Below, piece by piece: positions 38,397 to 47,664 of a DNA stretch of 64,000 bases (positions within the stretch are counted from its first letter, which is position 1; each line of letters opens with the position of its first letter). The translations under genes and the position numbers were made by a program. The DNA is taken from assembly GCA_029569255.1 (NCBI GenBank), contig JAKQUO010000061.1:1-64000 (forward strand), read 5' to 3'. The notes under the pieces are model-generated. The model did not search any database. It was not told where the DNA came from and worked only from the letters and a program-made list of their open reading frames with translations. The stretch is from Acidobacteriota bacterium (GTDB lineage Bacteria; Acidobacteriota; Aminicenantia; Aminicenantales; Saccharicenantaceae).

Positions 38397-38809
38397 GTCG
38401 CCTTCAGCCGCATGACCGTGCAGAGCTCCCGTCGACAGCCTTCGCACCAGTCCGTCTCGCGCTTGGCCGGGAAGGTCGCCGGGACATCGCCGGTGACGGC
38501 CTCGAAACCGCAACTCTCGAAGAAGGCCGGGGACACCGTGGCCAGATGGACGTCGCCCGGCGCGGCGGCCACGAGGGCCTCGACCAGGGCCTTGGCTGCG
38601 CCTTTCCCCCGGTGGGCGGGATCGACGCCGAGGGCGCAGAGCTCGCGGCAATCGGGGTGCGTCTTGAGCGCGACCAAACCGACGACTCGGCCGGCCTCCT
38701 CGGCCACCCAGAGCTCGTCGGCGTCCATCCCCGGGTAGTCCAGGCCGAGCTTCCTGGCCAACTCGACGGCGGGCCCGGCCTCTCCCTGTCCGGCCCTGCG
38801 GATGCGCAT
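38393..38809 (-). CDS. GNAT-family N-acetyltransferase
   Basis: The acetyl-CoA-binding motif A reads LCALGVDPAHRGKGAAKALV, and FFESCGFEAV is the C-terminal motif B; 138 aa is a single GNAT domain. The C-terminus contains a Cys cluster (CEGCRRELC) that could bind a metal. The ATG at 38809 is only 8 bp from an extended -10. It is coupled to the DUF2156 gene. Confidence 0.85.
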   Translation of the reverse strand: MRIRRAGQGEAGPAVELARKLGLDYPGMDADELWVAEEAGRVVGLVALKTHPDCRELCALGVDPAHRGKGAAKALVEALVAAAPGDVHLATVSPAFFESCGFEAVTGDVPATFPAKRETDWCEGCRRELCTVMRLKAT

Positions 38810-38817
38810 TCCCGGCC

Positions 38818-38826
38818 ATTATACCA
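38818..38826 (-). promoter_or_regulatory. Extended -10 promoter of the GNAT/DUF2156 pair
   Basis: TGGTATAAT on the minus strand is a TGn extended -10; no -35 is evident. The transcription start would fall within a few bases of the ATG at 38809. Confidence 0.55.
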
Positions 38827-38838
38827 CGCCCGGCGGCC

Positions 38839-38867
38839 TTGACAGGCCCTCGCCCCGAAGGTAAGAT
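38839..38867 (+). promoter_or_regulatory. buk promoter
   Basis: TTGACA (38839-38844) and TAAGAT (38862-38867) with 17 bp between them; start of transcription near 38874. Confidence 0.68.
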
Positions 38868-38902
38868 TGCCATCCATCTCAATTCAAGCTCCGCGGTGCC
38901 CC

Positions 38903-39970
38903 ATGCTTCTTCTGATTGTCAATCCCGGCTCCACGTCGACCAAGATCGCCGTCTACGACGACGAGCGCGAGGTCCTGTCCGAGAACATCGCTCATTCGGC
39001 CGAAGAACTGGCGCCCTACGCCAAGATCGTCGACCAGAAAGGGTTCCGCAAGGACATCGTCCTCGGGGCCCTGCGCAAGAAAGGCATCGAGCCGCGGGAC
39101 CTGGCCGCGGTCGTCGGCCGGGGCGGCCTGCTCGTCCCCATCCCCAGCGGCGTCTACCGGGTCAACGAGCGCATGCTCGAGGACCTCAACGCGGGGGTCC
39201 AGGGGGAGCACGCCTCGAACCTCGGCGGCCTGATCGCCGACGAGATCGCCGGGCCCCTGGGCCTCCCGGCCTTCATCGTCGACCCCGTCGTCGTCGACGA
39301 GCTCGAGGACTGGGCCCGTCTCTCGGGCGTCCCGGAGATCCGGCGCCGCAGCATCTTCCACGCCCTCAACCACAAGTACACCGCCCGGCTGGCCGCCCGC
39401 GAGCTCGGCCGGAGCTACGAGTCGGTCAACCTCGTCGTCTGCCACCTCGGCGGCGGGATCACGGTCGGCGCCCACGAACGGGGCCGGGTCGTGGACGTCA
39501 ACAACGGCCTGAACGGCGAGGGGCCCATCACGCCCGAGCGGGCCGGCACGGTGCCCGCGGGCGATCTCGTCGCCCTGGCCTGCTCGGGAAAACACGCCGA
39601 GAAGGACCTCAAGAAGATGCTGACCGGCCGGGGCGGCATGGTCGCCCACCTGGGAACGAACGACATGCGGGAGACGCTCAAGCGCGCCGCCGCGGGCGAC
39701 GCGAAGGCCCGGCTCGTCTTCACGGCCATGGTCAACACCGTGGCCAAGCAGGTCGGGGCCTGCGCCGCCGTGCTCAAGGGCCGGATCGACGGCATCGTCC
39801 TGACCGGCGGCCTCGCGCACGCGAAGGAGTTCGTCGACGGGATCGAGGAACGGGTCCGGTTCCTCGGCCGCGTCTTCGTCTTCCCCGGCGAGAACGAGAT
39901 GATCGCCTTGGCCCAGGCCGGGCTGCGCGTCCTCCGGGGGGAGGAAGAGGCCCGGGCCTATCCGTCCTAG
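38903..39970 (+). CDS. buk: Butyrate kinase
   Basis: Makes ATP from butyryl (or branched acyl) phosphate. An acetokinase-family protein starting MLLLIVNPGSTSTKIAVY with GRGGLLVPIPSGVY, NHKYTARLAAR, HLGGGITVGAHERGRVVDVNNGL and VLTGGLAHAKEFV, the Buk-specific signatures. 355 aa. The upstream 12 codons in frame are leader. It is followed 30 bp later by ptb. Relatives can also use isobutyrate, so the natural substrate is open. Confidence 0.94.
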   Translation: MLLLIVNPGSTSTKIAVYDDEREVLSENIAHSAEELAPYAKIVDQKGFRKDIVLGALRKKGIEPRDLAAVVGRGGLLVPIPSGVYRVNERMLEDLNAGVQGEHASNLGGLIADEIAGPLGLPAFIVDPVVVDELEDWARLSGVPEIRRRSIFHALNHKYTARLAARELGRSYESVNLVVCHLGGGITVGAHERGRVVDVNNGLNGEGPITPERAGTVPAGDLVALACSGKHAEKDLKKMLTGRGGMVAHLGTNDMRETLKRAAAGDAKARLVFTAMVNTVAKQVGACAAVLKGRIDGIVLTGGLAHAKEFVDGIEERVRFLGRVFVFPGENEMIALAQAGLRVLRGEEEARAYPS

Positions 39971-40000
39971 ACCGATAATGCGAAGCGAAGGGAGCTCGTC

Positions 40001-40900
40001 ATGATCACCACTCTCGACCAGGTCGTCGAACGGGTCAAGGGCAAGCCGATCAAGCGGCTGGCCGTGGCCGTCGCGGAAGATCCCCACACCATCGAGGCGG
40101 TGGGGCGGGCCGTCAGGGAAAAGCTGGTCCGGGCGGTCCTGACCGGAGACGAGAAGGCCATCCGGAAGGTCGCCTCGGACGCCAAGGTCGACCCGGGCCT
40201 TCTCGAGGTCATCCACGAGCCCGACAAGGCCAAGGCGCTGGCCCTGGCCATCGGGCTGGTCCGCGAGGGCAAGGCCGATTTCCTCATGAAAGGCCTCCTC
40301 GACTCCTCCCTCTACATCCGCGGCATCATCGACAAGGAGAAGGGCCTCCTGCCGCCCGGCAAGCTCCTGTCCCACGTGTCGGTCATCCAGGCCCCGGCCT
40401 GGAAGAAGCTGATCGTCTGCGGCGATGTCGCCGTCATCCCGGCCCCGGACCTCGAGGCCAAGGCGGCCATCCTGAACTACGCCATCGCCGTCGCCCACAA
40501 GCTGGAGATCGAGAAGCCCAAGGCCGCCCTGCTCTCGGCGGTCGAGAAGGTCAACCCCAAGATGCCTTCGACGACGGAATCGGCCATCATCGCCAAGATG
40601 GCCGAGCGCGGCCAGATCAAGGGCGCCATCGTCGACGGGCCGCTGGCCCTGGACGTGGCCTTCAGCGAGGAGAGCGCCAGGATCAAGGGCATCGTCTCGC
40701 CGGTCGCCGGGGACGCCGACATCCTGGTCTTCCCCGGCATCGAGGCCGGCAACATCTTCTTCAAGGCCGCGACCTATCTCGCCCGGGCCGAGCTGGCCGC
40801 CGTCGTCGTCGGGGCCAGGTGCCCCTGCGTCCTGACCTCGCGCGGCGACTCCGAGGACACCAAGTTCTACTCGATCGCCCTGGCCTCGCTCCTGTCCTAG
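40001..40900 (+). CDS. ptb: Phosphate butyryltransferase
   Basis: Converts butyryl-CoA to butyryl phosphate for Buk. PTA/PTB fold with RLAVAVAEDPHTIEAV, ADFLMKGLLDSS, VNPKMPSTTESA, IVDGPLALDVAFS and LVFPGIEAGNIFFK, the Ptb/acyl branch. 299 aa. AAGGGAG before the ATG at 40001. With buk it forms an ATP-yielding acyl-CoA branch parallel to ackA/pta. Confidence 0.93.
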   Translation: MITTLDQVVERVKGKPIKRLAVAVAEDPHTIEAVGRAVREKLVRAVLTGDEKAIRKVASDAKVDPGLLEVIHEPDKAKALALAIGLVREGKADFLMKGLLDSSLYIRGIIDKEKGLLPPGKLLSHVSVIQAPAWKKLIVCGDVAVIPAPDLEAKAAILNYAIAVAHKLEIEKPKAALLSAVEKVNPKMPSTTESAIIAKMAERGQIKGAIVDGPLALDVAFSEESARIKGIVSPVAGDADILVFPGIEAGNIFFKAATYLARAELAAVVVGARCPCVLTSRGDSEDTKFYSIALASLLS

Positions 40901-41060
40901 CCGGCGGCGGCCGCGCGACGGCGCCTTCCGCCCCCCCGGCCGCGGACCCGGGATGGGGCAATATCGTGCGGCCGGGTCAACCTTGACGTCGCCCCGGTCG
41001 TAGGATCAAGATGACAGGGGAAAGTCCCCCAGGGAATCTCCGTCATCAAGGAGGTGCATC

Positions 41061-41444
41061 TTGAGAACGAGGCTTATCGCGTTGGCGGCCCTGGTCTTGA
41101 TGCTCGCGCCGGGCGTTCCGGCCGGGGCGCAAACCGGTCCCAAAGCCGCCACCAAAGCGCCCTTGCCCATGGACCAGCTGGTCGAGGCCATGACCCAACG
41201 GCTGGCCAACAGCCTTCAGGTCAAGACCGTCACCGGCGTCCCGATCAAGGCCGGCAAGGTCACGCTCGTCCCGGTCATCATGGTCGACATCGGCTTCGGG
41301 GGCGGCGGGGCGTCGATGCCCCAGAGTCCCGACGGGGGCGGCAAGGGCTTCTACATGAGCGGCGAAGCCCGGCCCCTGGGATTCATCGCCGTCACCAAGT
41401 CCGGAGCGCAATTCGTCAGTGTCGGCAAGGTGCCGAAGAAGTGA
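41061..41444 (+). CDS. Secreted GerW/YtfJ-like protein
   Basis: A signal peptide (about 1-24, ending GVPAGAQ) is followed by the GerW fold: MTQRLANSLQVKTVTGVPIK, then VPVIMVDIGFGGGGA and GEARPLGFIAVTKSG. GerW (YtfJ) proteins are known from spore-formers, where they are cytoplasmic; here a secretion signal is present and nothing else suggests sporulation. The start is a TTG at 41061 behind a perfect AAGGAGG box with six-base spacing. 127 aa. A related gene follows 10 bp later. Confidence 0.8.
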   Translation: MRTRLIALAALVLMLAPGVPAGAQTGPKAATKAPLPMDQLVEAMTQRLANSLQVKTVTGVPIKAGKVTLVPVIMVDIGFGGGGASMPQSPDGGGKGFYMSGEARPLGFIAVTKSGAQFVSVGKVPKK

Positions 41445-41454
41445 GGGGGAGGCC

Positions 41455-42393
41455 ATGAACGCGAAAAGAATCGCCGCCGTCGCGTGCGGCGCGCTCCTTC
41501 TCGGACCCGTTTTCCTGGCGGCCCAGCCGCCGCTCGACAAGCCCCTGGCCGATTTTGACCGGCTGGTCGCCGGACTGAAGGCCGGCGCCGTCGTCGGCGA
41601 ACCGCTGACGGTCCAAGACACGGTCATCATACCCTTCGCCAAGGTCAAGTTCGGCCTGGGCGGCGGAGGGGGAGGAATCGGGTTCGGGGGCGGCATGGGG
41701 GCCAAGACCGTTCCTCTGGGCTTCGTGATCATCGAAGGGGAGACGGTCAGGGTCGAGCTCATCCCGGAAGAGGAAAAGAAACCGTCCCTTCTCCAGGAAC
41801 TGCTTCCGATCCTGCTCGACGCCTTGCCCCAGATCATGGGCGGCAAGATGCCCGGGATGTCCAAGCCGCAGGCCGCCGATGCGCCCGCGCCCGGGACGCC
41901 TCCGGCCGTTCCCGCGAACGCCACGCTGGACAACATCAAGGAGCTTTTAGGCGAAAAGAAGTACCCCGAGGCGCTACAGACGGTCGATGCCCTTCTGGCC
42001 AAGGATCCCGGCAGCGCCGATCTCCACGCCTGGAAGGGTCACATCATGGGGAACATGGCCCAGGGCAATCCCCTGAACATGATGAAATACGGGCTGGGCG
42101 CGATGCAGGAATACGAGACGGCCCTGAAGATCGACCCCAAGAACACGGACGCCCGTTTCGGCCGGGGCGTCGCCCGGCTCGTGGCGCCCCAGGGCTTCGG
42201 CGGCGACCTCGACGGGGCCATCCAGGATCTCGAGGCTTCCCTCGCCAAGCCCACCCCGGAAGCCCACTTCTACCTGGGCGAAGCCTATAAGAAAAAAGGG
42301 CTGCCGGATAAGGCCAAGGCGGCCTACTTGAAAGCGTTGGCCCTCGATCCCGGCTACGCCGAGGCGAAGAAGGCCCTGGACGAGCTTCGCTGA
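41455..42393 (+). CDS. Secreted GerW-like domain fused to TPR repeats
   Basis: A signal peptide (about 1-23) and a GerW-like domain (about 30-110: VVGEPLTVQDTVIIPFAKVKFGLG, a Gly-rich loop, then VPLGFVIIEGETV) are followed by a Pro/Ala linker and a C-terminal TPR array (about 160-310: EALQTVDALLAKDPGSADLHAWKG and PEAHFYLGEAYKKKGLPDKA). Probably a periplasmic scaffold. 312 aa; GGGGAGG box. A likely duplicate of the upstream gene with an added module. Confidence 0.8.
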   Translation: MNAKRIAAVACGALLLGPVFLAAQPPLDKPLADFDRLVAGLKAGAVVGEPLTVQDTVIIPFAKVKFGLGGGGGGIGFGGGMGAKTVPLGFVIIEGETVRVELIPEEEKKPSLLQELLPILLDALPQIMGGKMPGMSKPQAADAPAPGTPPAVPANATLDNIKELLGEKKYPEALQTVDALLAKDPGSADLHAWKGHIMGNMAQGNPLNMMKYGLGAMQEYETALKIDPKNTDARFGRGVARLVAPQGFGGDLDGAIQDLEASLAKPTPEAHFYLGEAYKKKGLPDKAKAAYLKALALDPGYAEAKKALDELR

Positions 42394-42560
42394 GCCGGAG
42401 GTCCGGCATCCTCAGGACGGCCCGGAGACATCCGGGCTCGAGGAAGCGACATCCGGTCCTCGGCCGGTTTGGGCTCGGTCGCGCTCGGTCGCGCTCGCAT
42501 TGACACTCGGCGGGTCCTTTCATATAGTGGGTCTTCCCGATCCCGCCGAGGAGGTGTCCG
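42394..42560 (+). promoter_or_regulatory. Intergenic region with promoter of the VPS10-like/peptidase operon
   Basis: TTGACA (42500-42505) and TATAGT (42523-42528) are 17 bp apart, followed by an AGGAGGTG box and the ATG at 42561. A short direct repeat (CTCGGTCGCG twice, about 42474-42498) lies just before the -35. Nothing else was seen in the rest. Confidence 0.72.
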
Positions 42561-44969
42561 ATGTCCCGCATGCCAAGACCCCGCGTGAAAAGGCCCGCCC
42601 TGGTCGCCGCCGCGGCGCTTCTCGTCCTGGCCGGCCTGACCGTCGCCCAGACGAAGGCGCTCAAGCCCCGGGTGCTCCAATCGACGAGCCCGGAGCTCCG
42701 GCTCAAGGGCTTCGAGGACTACCGGGCCATGCGAGAGGCCTCGCCCTTCAAGGACCTCAAGTGGCAGTTCGTCGGCCCGACCAACGTCAGCGGCCGGGTG
42801 ACCGACGTCGCCGTCGTCGCCCCCAAGGGCAAGAGCTACACCATCTACGTGGCCTCGGCCTCCGGAGGCGTCTGGAAGACCGAGAACGAGGGCACGACCT
42901 GGACGCCCATCTTCGAGAACATGGCCACGGCGTCCATCGGGGACATCGCCCTGGCCCCCTCCGACCAGGACATCCTCTGGGTCGGGACGGGCGAGAACAA
43001 CATCTACCGCAGCTCCCAGGCCGGCGTCGGGCTGTACAAGTCCGTCGACGGAGGCAAGACCTGGGCCCACATGGGGCTGGCCGACACGAACACCATATCG
43101 CGGATAGTCGTCCACCCGACGGACCCCGACATCGTCTACGTCGCGGCCGGCGGCCACGAGTGGACGAAGAACGCCGAGCGGGGCGTCTTCAAGACGACCG
43201 ACGGCGGCAAGTCCTGGACGAAGTCCCTGTACGTCAACGACGAGACCGGGGCCTACGACCTGGTCATGGACCCGCGGGCGAGCGACACCCTCTACGCCGC
43301 GATGTGGCAGCGGACGCGCAAGAAGTGGAACGACCCCCGCAACGACGCCTCCTCCGCGGGGAGCGGCGTCTACAAGACGACCGACGGCGGGGCGACCTGG
43401 ACGCCGGTCAACAGCGGCCTCCCCGAGGCCCGCTGGCGGGGCCGCATCGGCCTCGACCTTTGCCGGGCCAGGCCCGACACGCTCTACGCCCTGGTCGACA
43501 ACTACGAGGTCTCCCGGCCGCCCACGGCCGAGGAGCTGGCCGACCCTTACGGCATCCCCTCCTCCGGGTTCATCAAGGGGGCGACGGTCTACCGCTCCGA
43601 CGACGCCGGCGCCCACTGGACCCAGGTGAGCGGCCTGACGCCCCAGCAGAAGACCTACCTGGAGCGCCATTCCGGGACCTACGGCTGGGTCTTCGGCCAG
43701 ATCCGGGTCGACCCCAACGACCCCGAGACCTCCTACATCATGGGCGTGCCCCTCAGCGTATCGGCCGACGGCGGCAGGACCTACGCCAGGGTCGCCGGGC
43801 CGGGCAGCGACCACCACGCCCTGTGGATCGACCCGGCCAACTCGAGCTACCTCCTCAAGGGCTTCGACCAGGGCGTCGCGGTCTCCTACGACAAGGGCAA
43901 GAGCTGGCGCTACTTCCAGAAGGAGCTCAACGTCTGCCAGTTCTTCGACGTCAACTTCGACATGGCCGCCCCCTTCAAGGTCTACGGCTCGATGCAGGAC
44001 CACGGCAGCTTCCGCGGCCGGATCGACCTGAGCCGGGGCCGCGACAGGATCCCGGCCGTGGAATTCGAGAACGCGCCCGGCGGCGAGGGCTCGAACCACG
44101 CCGTCGACCCGGGCAACCCGGACATCGTCTACTCGGCCGGCTTCTACGGCACCCTCTCCCGGACCGAGTACGACAAGGCCGGCCCGTACCCCGGCCGCCC
44201 CTTCTCGAAGACGATCCAGCCCGTCCTCTACGGCAACGAGCCGCCGCTCCGCGGCCAGTGGCTGGCGCCCTTCATCCTCTCGCCGCACAACCCGAACATC
44301 CTCTACCACGGCCTGCAGTACGTCTTCCGCTCCCTCGACCGCGGCGACACCTGGGAGAGGATCTCGCCCGACCTGACGACGAACGACCCGGCGACGCGGG
44401 GCGACATCCGCTACCAGACGCTGTTCGCGCTCTCCGAATCGCCGCTCAAGCACGGCCTCGTCTACGCCGGGACCGACGACGGGCGGCTCTGGGTGACCAA
44501 GGACGGCGGCAAGGCCTGGGCCGAGATCACGGCCGGCCTGGCGCCCGGCAAATGGATGTCCCGGGTCGTCGCCTCGGCCTACGATCTGGGCACGGTGTAC
44601 CTGACCCAGAACGGCAAGCGGGACGACGACTTCACGCCCTACGTCTGGAAGTCGACCGACTTCGGCAAGACCTGGGCGTCCCTGGCCAAGGGCGTCCCGG
44701 CCGGCCCGGTCAACGTCATCCGCGAGGACCCCGTCAACAAGGACATCCTCTATCTCGGCACCGACTTGGGCGTTTTCGTCACGACGGACGGCGCCAAGAC
44801 CTGGACGGTCCTCGGCGGCGGCCTGCCGACCGTCTACGCCCACGACCTGATCGTCCACCCCCGCGACAACATCATCGTCGTCGCGACCCACGGACGGGGC
44901 ATGTGGGCCCTGGACGCCGACAAGGTCAACAACAAGTCCGCGCGGCCGCGCTTCCGCTTCGAGGACTGA
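42561..44969 (+). CDS. Secreted VPS10/sortilin-like beta-propeller protein (BNR/Asp-box repeats)
   Basis: A signal peptide (about 1-29, AALLVLAGLTVAQ) precedes many Asp-box units of the type S-x-D-G-G-x-T-W: GVYKTTDGGATWTPV, YKSVDGGKTWAHM, VYRSDDAGAHWTQV, WVTKDGGKAWAEI. The array forms a large ten-bladed-type propeller as in sortilin and reelin-like bacterial proteins often called glycosyl hydrolase (BNR repeat). No sialidase catalytic set is evident, so binding rather than hydrolysis is likely. 802 aa. It is 20 bp upstream of an S9 peptidase, which suggests extracellular peptide processing. Confidence 0.85.
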   Translation: MSRMPRPRVKRPALVAAAALLVLAGLTVAQTKALKPRVLQSTSPELRLKGFEDYRAMREASPFKDLKWQFVGPTNVSGRVTDVAVVAPKGKSYTIYVASASGGVWKTENEGTTWTPIFENMATASIGDIALAPSDQDILWVGTGENNIYRSSQAGVGLYKSVDGGKTWAHMGLADTNTISRIVVHPTDPDIVYVAAGGHEWTKNAERGVFKTTDGGKSWTKSLYVNDETGAYDLVMDPRASDTLYAAMWQRTRKKWNDPRNDASSAGSGVYKTTDGGATWTPVNSGLPEARWRGRIGLDLCRARPDTLYALVDNYEVSRPPTAEELADPYGIPSSGFIKGATVYRSDDAGAHWTQVSGLTPQQKTYLERHSGTYGWVFGQIRVDPNDPETSYIMGVPLSVSADGGRTYARVAGPGSDHHALWIDPANSSYLLKGFDQGVAVSYDKGKSWRYFQKELNVCQFFDVNFDMAAPFKVYGSMQDHGSFRGRIDLSRGRDRIPAVEFENAPGGEGSNHAVDPGNPDIVYSAGFYGTLSRTEYDKAGPYPGRPFSKTIQPVLYGNEPPLRGQWLAPFILSPHNPNILYHGLQYVFRSLDRGDTWERISPDLTTNDPATRGDIRYQTLFALSESPLKHGLVYAGTDDGRLWVTKDGGKAWAEITAGLAPGKWMSRVVASAYDLGTVYLTQNGKRDDDFTPYVWKSTDFGKTWASLAKGVPAGPVNVIREDPVNKDILYLGTDLGVFVTTDGAKTWTVLGGGLPTVYAHDLIVHPRDNIIVVATHGRGMWALDADKVNNKSARPRFRFED

Positions 44970-44989
44970 AAGGACAGGGATCGAACGCC

Positions 44990-47638
44990 ATGACACCGCG
45001 CTTCCGCACCTTCACGACCCGGGCCGCCGCCGCCGCGGCCCTTCTCCTCTTCGTTTCGACCGCCGCGCTCCCCGGCCGCGCCGCCGGGGCGGAGGCCCGC
45101 AAGGCCAACTACGAGCTGGCCTCACGCTGGACCGCGGCCAAGGTCGGCAAGCTCGTCTTCGACGCCTCCGTCCAGCCCCATTGGCTCGAGACGGGCGAGC
45201 GCTTCTGGTACAGCTACGAGACGAGCCGGGGCCGCAAGTGGTTCATCGTCGACCCGCTCGCCGGGACGAAGAAGCCCCTCTTCGACAACGCCAAGATGGC
45301 CGCCCAGCTGACCCGGATCCTCCTCGTCCCCTACGACGCCCAGCATCTGCCCATCCGGGCGATCAAGTTCATCAAGAAGGACGCGGCCATCCAGTTCGAG
45401 ATCGAGGTCCCCAAGGACAACGACATCATGGTCGGCGGCAAGATCGTCAAGGCCTCCGAGATCGCCAAGGAGGAGGAAGAGGAGAAGAAGACGGTCGAGG
45501 ACCAGGACAAGGAGAAAGAGAAGGAGAGGCTCCAGGACACCGAGAAGAACAGGCAGAGGGAAGCCGAAAAGCCCAAGGAGCCGGAGAAGAAGACCAAGCT
45601 CCTGGCCTTCACCTACGACCTGGCCACCGGCAAGCTCGCCCTGATCGAGGATTGGAAAGAGCCGCTCAAGCGGCCCCGCTGGGCCTCGGTCTCGCCGGAC
45701 GAGAAGACGGTCGTCTTCGCCCGCGGCCACAACCTGTTCATGATGGACGCGGAGAGCTTCAAGCTGGCCCAGAAGAAGGCCGACGACAAGGCCGTCAAGG
45801 AAGAGCAGCTGACGACGGACGGCGAGGAGCATTACAGCTACGCCCGCGACCTCAACGACGAGGACAAGAAGGAGCTCCAGAAGGACGAGAAGGACCGCAA
45901 GGACTTCCGGGCCCCGGCCGTCATGATCGTCTGGTCCAAGGACTCGAAGAAGATCGCCCTCGTCCGCCAGGACGAGCGCAAGGTCGGCGACCTCTGGGTC
46001 ATCAACTCCCTGGCCAACCCCCGCCCGACCCTGGAGACCTACCGCTACGGGATGCCGGGCGAGGAGAACCAGCCCCAGCCCGAGGTCCTCGTCTTCGACC
46101 TGGCCACGAAGGCCAAGGTCCAGGTCAAGGCCGAGAAGTTCAAGGACCCGACCTACAACATCTTCACCGCCCCGCGCAAGGCCCTCGAGCGCGAGCGGGA
46201 GTTCCCGCCGCCGGCCCAGTGGCTGGCCGACACGTCGGACAAGCTCTATTTCGGCCGCCAGACCCGCGACCTCCACGGCTACGAGCTCTGCGTCGCCGAC
46301 GCGGCGACCGGCGAGGTCAAGGTCCTCGTCGAGGAGCGCCTCAACACCTACGTCGAGTTCCAGGCCCCCTGGCTCCTCGGCGGCGGCAAAGAGATCGTCT
46401 GGTGGTCCGAGCGGGACGGCTGGGGCCACTACTACCTCTACGACGGCGGCGGCGGGCTCAAGGCCCAGATCACCTCGGGCGAGTTTGTCGGCACGGGCAT
46501 CGAGCAGGTCGACGAGCGGGCCCGCCTGCTGTTCTTCTCGGCCTGCGGCCGGGAGCCGGGGGAGGACCCCTATTACACCCACCTCTACCGGGTCAACCTC
46601 GACGGCACGGGGCTGAAGCAGCTGGACAAGGGGGACGCCTCCCACCAAGCCGCCATGAACGACTCGGCCCGGTTCTTCGTCGACAACTTCTCCCGGGTCG
46701 ACCGGGCGCCGAGGTCGGAGCTCCGCGACGCGGCCGGCAATCTCCTGCAGGTCCTCGAGGAGACCGACGTCTCGGCCCTCGTCGCGGCCGGGTTCAAATA
46801 CCCCGAGCCGTTCAAGGTCAAGGCCGACGACGGCGTCACCGACCTCTACGGCGTCATGTACAAGCCGTTCGACTTCGACCCGGGCCTCGAGTACCCCGTC
46901 ATCGCCTACGTCTATCCCGGCCCCCAGACGGAGAGCGTCTCCAAGACCTTCGTCCCCCGCAGCCAGAGCATGACCTTGGCCCAGCTGGGCTTCATCGTCA
47001 TCGAGGTCGGCAACCGCGGCGGCCACCCCACGCGGTCCAAGTGGTACCACAACTTCGGCTACGGCAACCTCCGCGACTACGGCCTGGCCGACAAGAAGCG
47101 GGCCATCGAGCAGCTGGCGGCGCTCCACCCGTACATCGACATCGACCGGGTCGGCATCTACGGCCACTCCGGCGGCGGCTTCATGTCGACGGCGGCCATG
47201 CTCGTCTACCCCGACTTCTTCAAGGTCGCCGTGTCCTCGTCGGGCAACCACGAGAACAACGTCTACAACCGCTGGTGGAGCGAGAAGCACCACGGGGTCA
47301 AGGAGGTCAAGGACAAGGACGGCAACGTCAAGTTCGAGTACAGCATCGACAAGAACTCCGAGATCGCCAAGAACCTCAAGGGCCGCCTGCTCATCACCAC
47401 GGGCGACATCGACAACAACGTCCACCCGGCCAACACCCTGCGCCTGGCCGCGGCCCTGATCAAGGCCGGGAAGCGCTTCGATTTCTTCGTCTTCCCCGGC
47501 CAGCGCCACGGCTACGGCGACATGGGCGACTACTGGTTCTGGCTCCGGGCCGACTACTTCGTCAAGTGGCTCCTGGGCGACTTCTCCCAGACGGTCGACC
47601 TCCTCGAGGTCCAGCGCGAGAAGGAACAGAAGAAATAG
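44990..47638 (+). CDS. Secreted S9-family (dipeptidyl-peptidase IV-like) serine peptidase
   Basis: A signal peptide (about 1-34) is followed by a propeller domain and a C-terminal alpha/beta hydrolase. The catalytic Ser lies in GIYGHSGGGFMSTAAM, the Asp in TTGDIDNNVHPANT, and the His in GQRHGYGD. At 882 aa it is longer than usual because of an insertion, about residues 155-205, made almost only of Lys, Glu, Asp, Arg and Gln. Releases dipeptides or other small peptides from the N-terminus in the periplasm. Start ATG at 44990. Confidence 0.9.
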   Translation: MTPRFRTFTTRAAAAAALLLFVSTAALPGRAAGAEARKANYELASRWTAAKVGKLVFDASVQPHWLETGERFWYSYETSRGRKWFIVDPLAGTKKPLFDNAKMAAQLTRILLVPYDAQHLPIRAIKFIKKDAAIQFEIEVPKDNDIMVGGKIVKASEIAKEEEEEKKTVEDQDKEKEKERLQDTEKNRQREAEKPKEPEKKTKLLAFTYDLATGKLALIEDWKEPLKRPRWASVSPDEKTVVFARGHNLFMMDAESFKLAQKKADDKAVKEEQLTTDGEEHYSYARDLNDEDKKELQKDEKDRKDFRAPAVMIVWSKDSKKIALVRQDERKVGDLWVINSLANPRPTLETYRYGMPGEENQPQPEVLVFDLATKAKVQVKAEKFKDPTYNIFTAPRKALEREREFPPPAQWLADTSDKLYFGRQTRDLHGYELCVADAATGEVKVLVEERLNTYVEFQAPWLLGGGKEIVWWSERDGWGHYYLYDGGGGLKAQITSGEFVGTGIEQVDERARLLFFSACGREPGEDPYYTHLYRVNLDGTGLKQLDKGDASHQAAMNDSARFFVDNFSRVDRAPRSELRDAAGNLLQVLEETDVSALVAAGFKYPEPFKVKADDGVTDLYGVMYKPFDFDPGLEYPVIAYVYPGPQTESVSKTFVPRSQSMTLAQLGFIVIEVGNRGGHPTRSKWYHNFGYGNLRDYGLADKKRAIEQLAALHPYIDIDRVGIYGHSGGGFMSTAAMLVYPDFFKVAVSSSGNHENNVYNRWWSEKHHGVKEVKDKDGNVKFEYSIDKNSEIAKNLKGRLLITTGDIDNNVHPANTLRLAAALIKAGKRFDFFVFPGQRHGYGDMGDYWFWLRADYFVKWLLGDFSQTVDLLEVQREKEQKK

Positions 47639-47664
47639 GGGCGTCCCGAGAGCCGGTGCCTGAG

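Noticed and set aside
40901-41060. Promoter for the GerW-like gene at TTGACG (40983-40988)
   Set aside because: The only decent -10 (TAGGAT, 41001-41006) is 12 bp away, too close; CAAGAT at normal spacing is weak, so I do not call one.
42474-42498. CTCGGTCGCG direct repeats before the VPS10-like gene
   Set aside because: Only two and a half copies of 10 bp; too short to call a regulatory array or CRISPR.
45122-47509. 795-codon minus-strand frame opposite the S9 peptidase
   Set aside because: Val/Leu/Glu/Asp-rich antisense translation; the sense frame has a complete catalytic triad.
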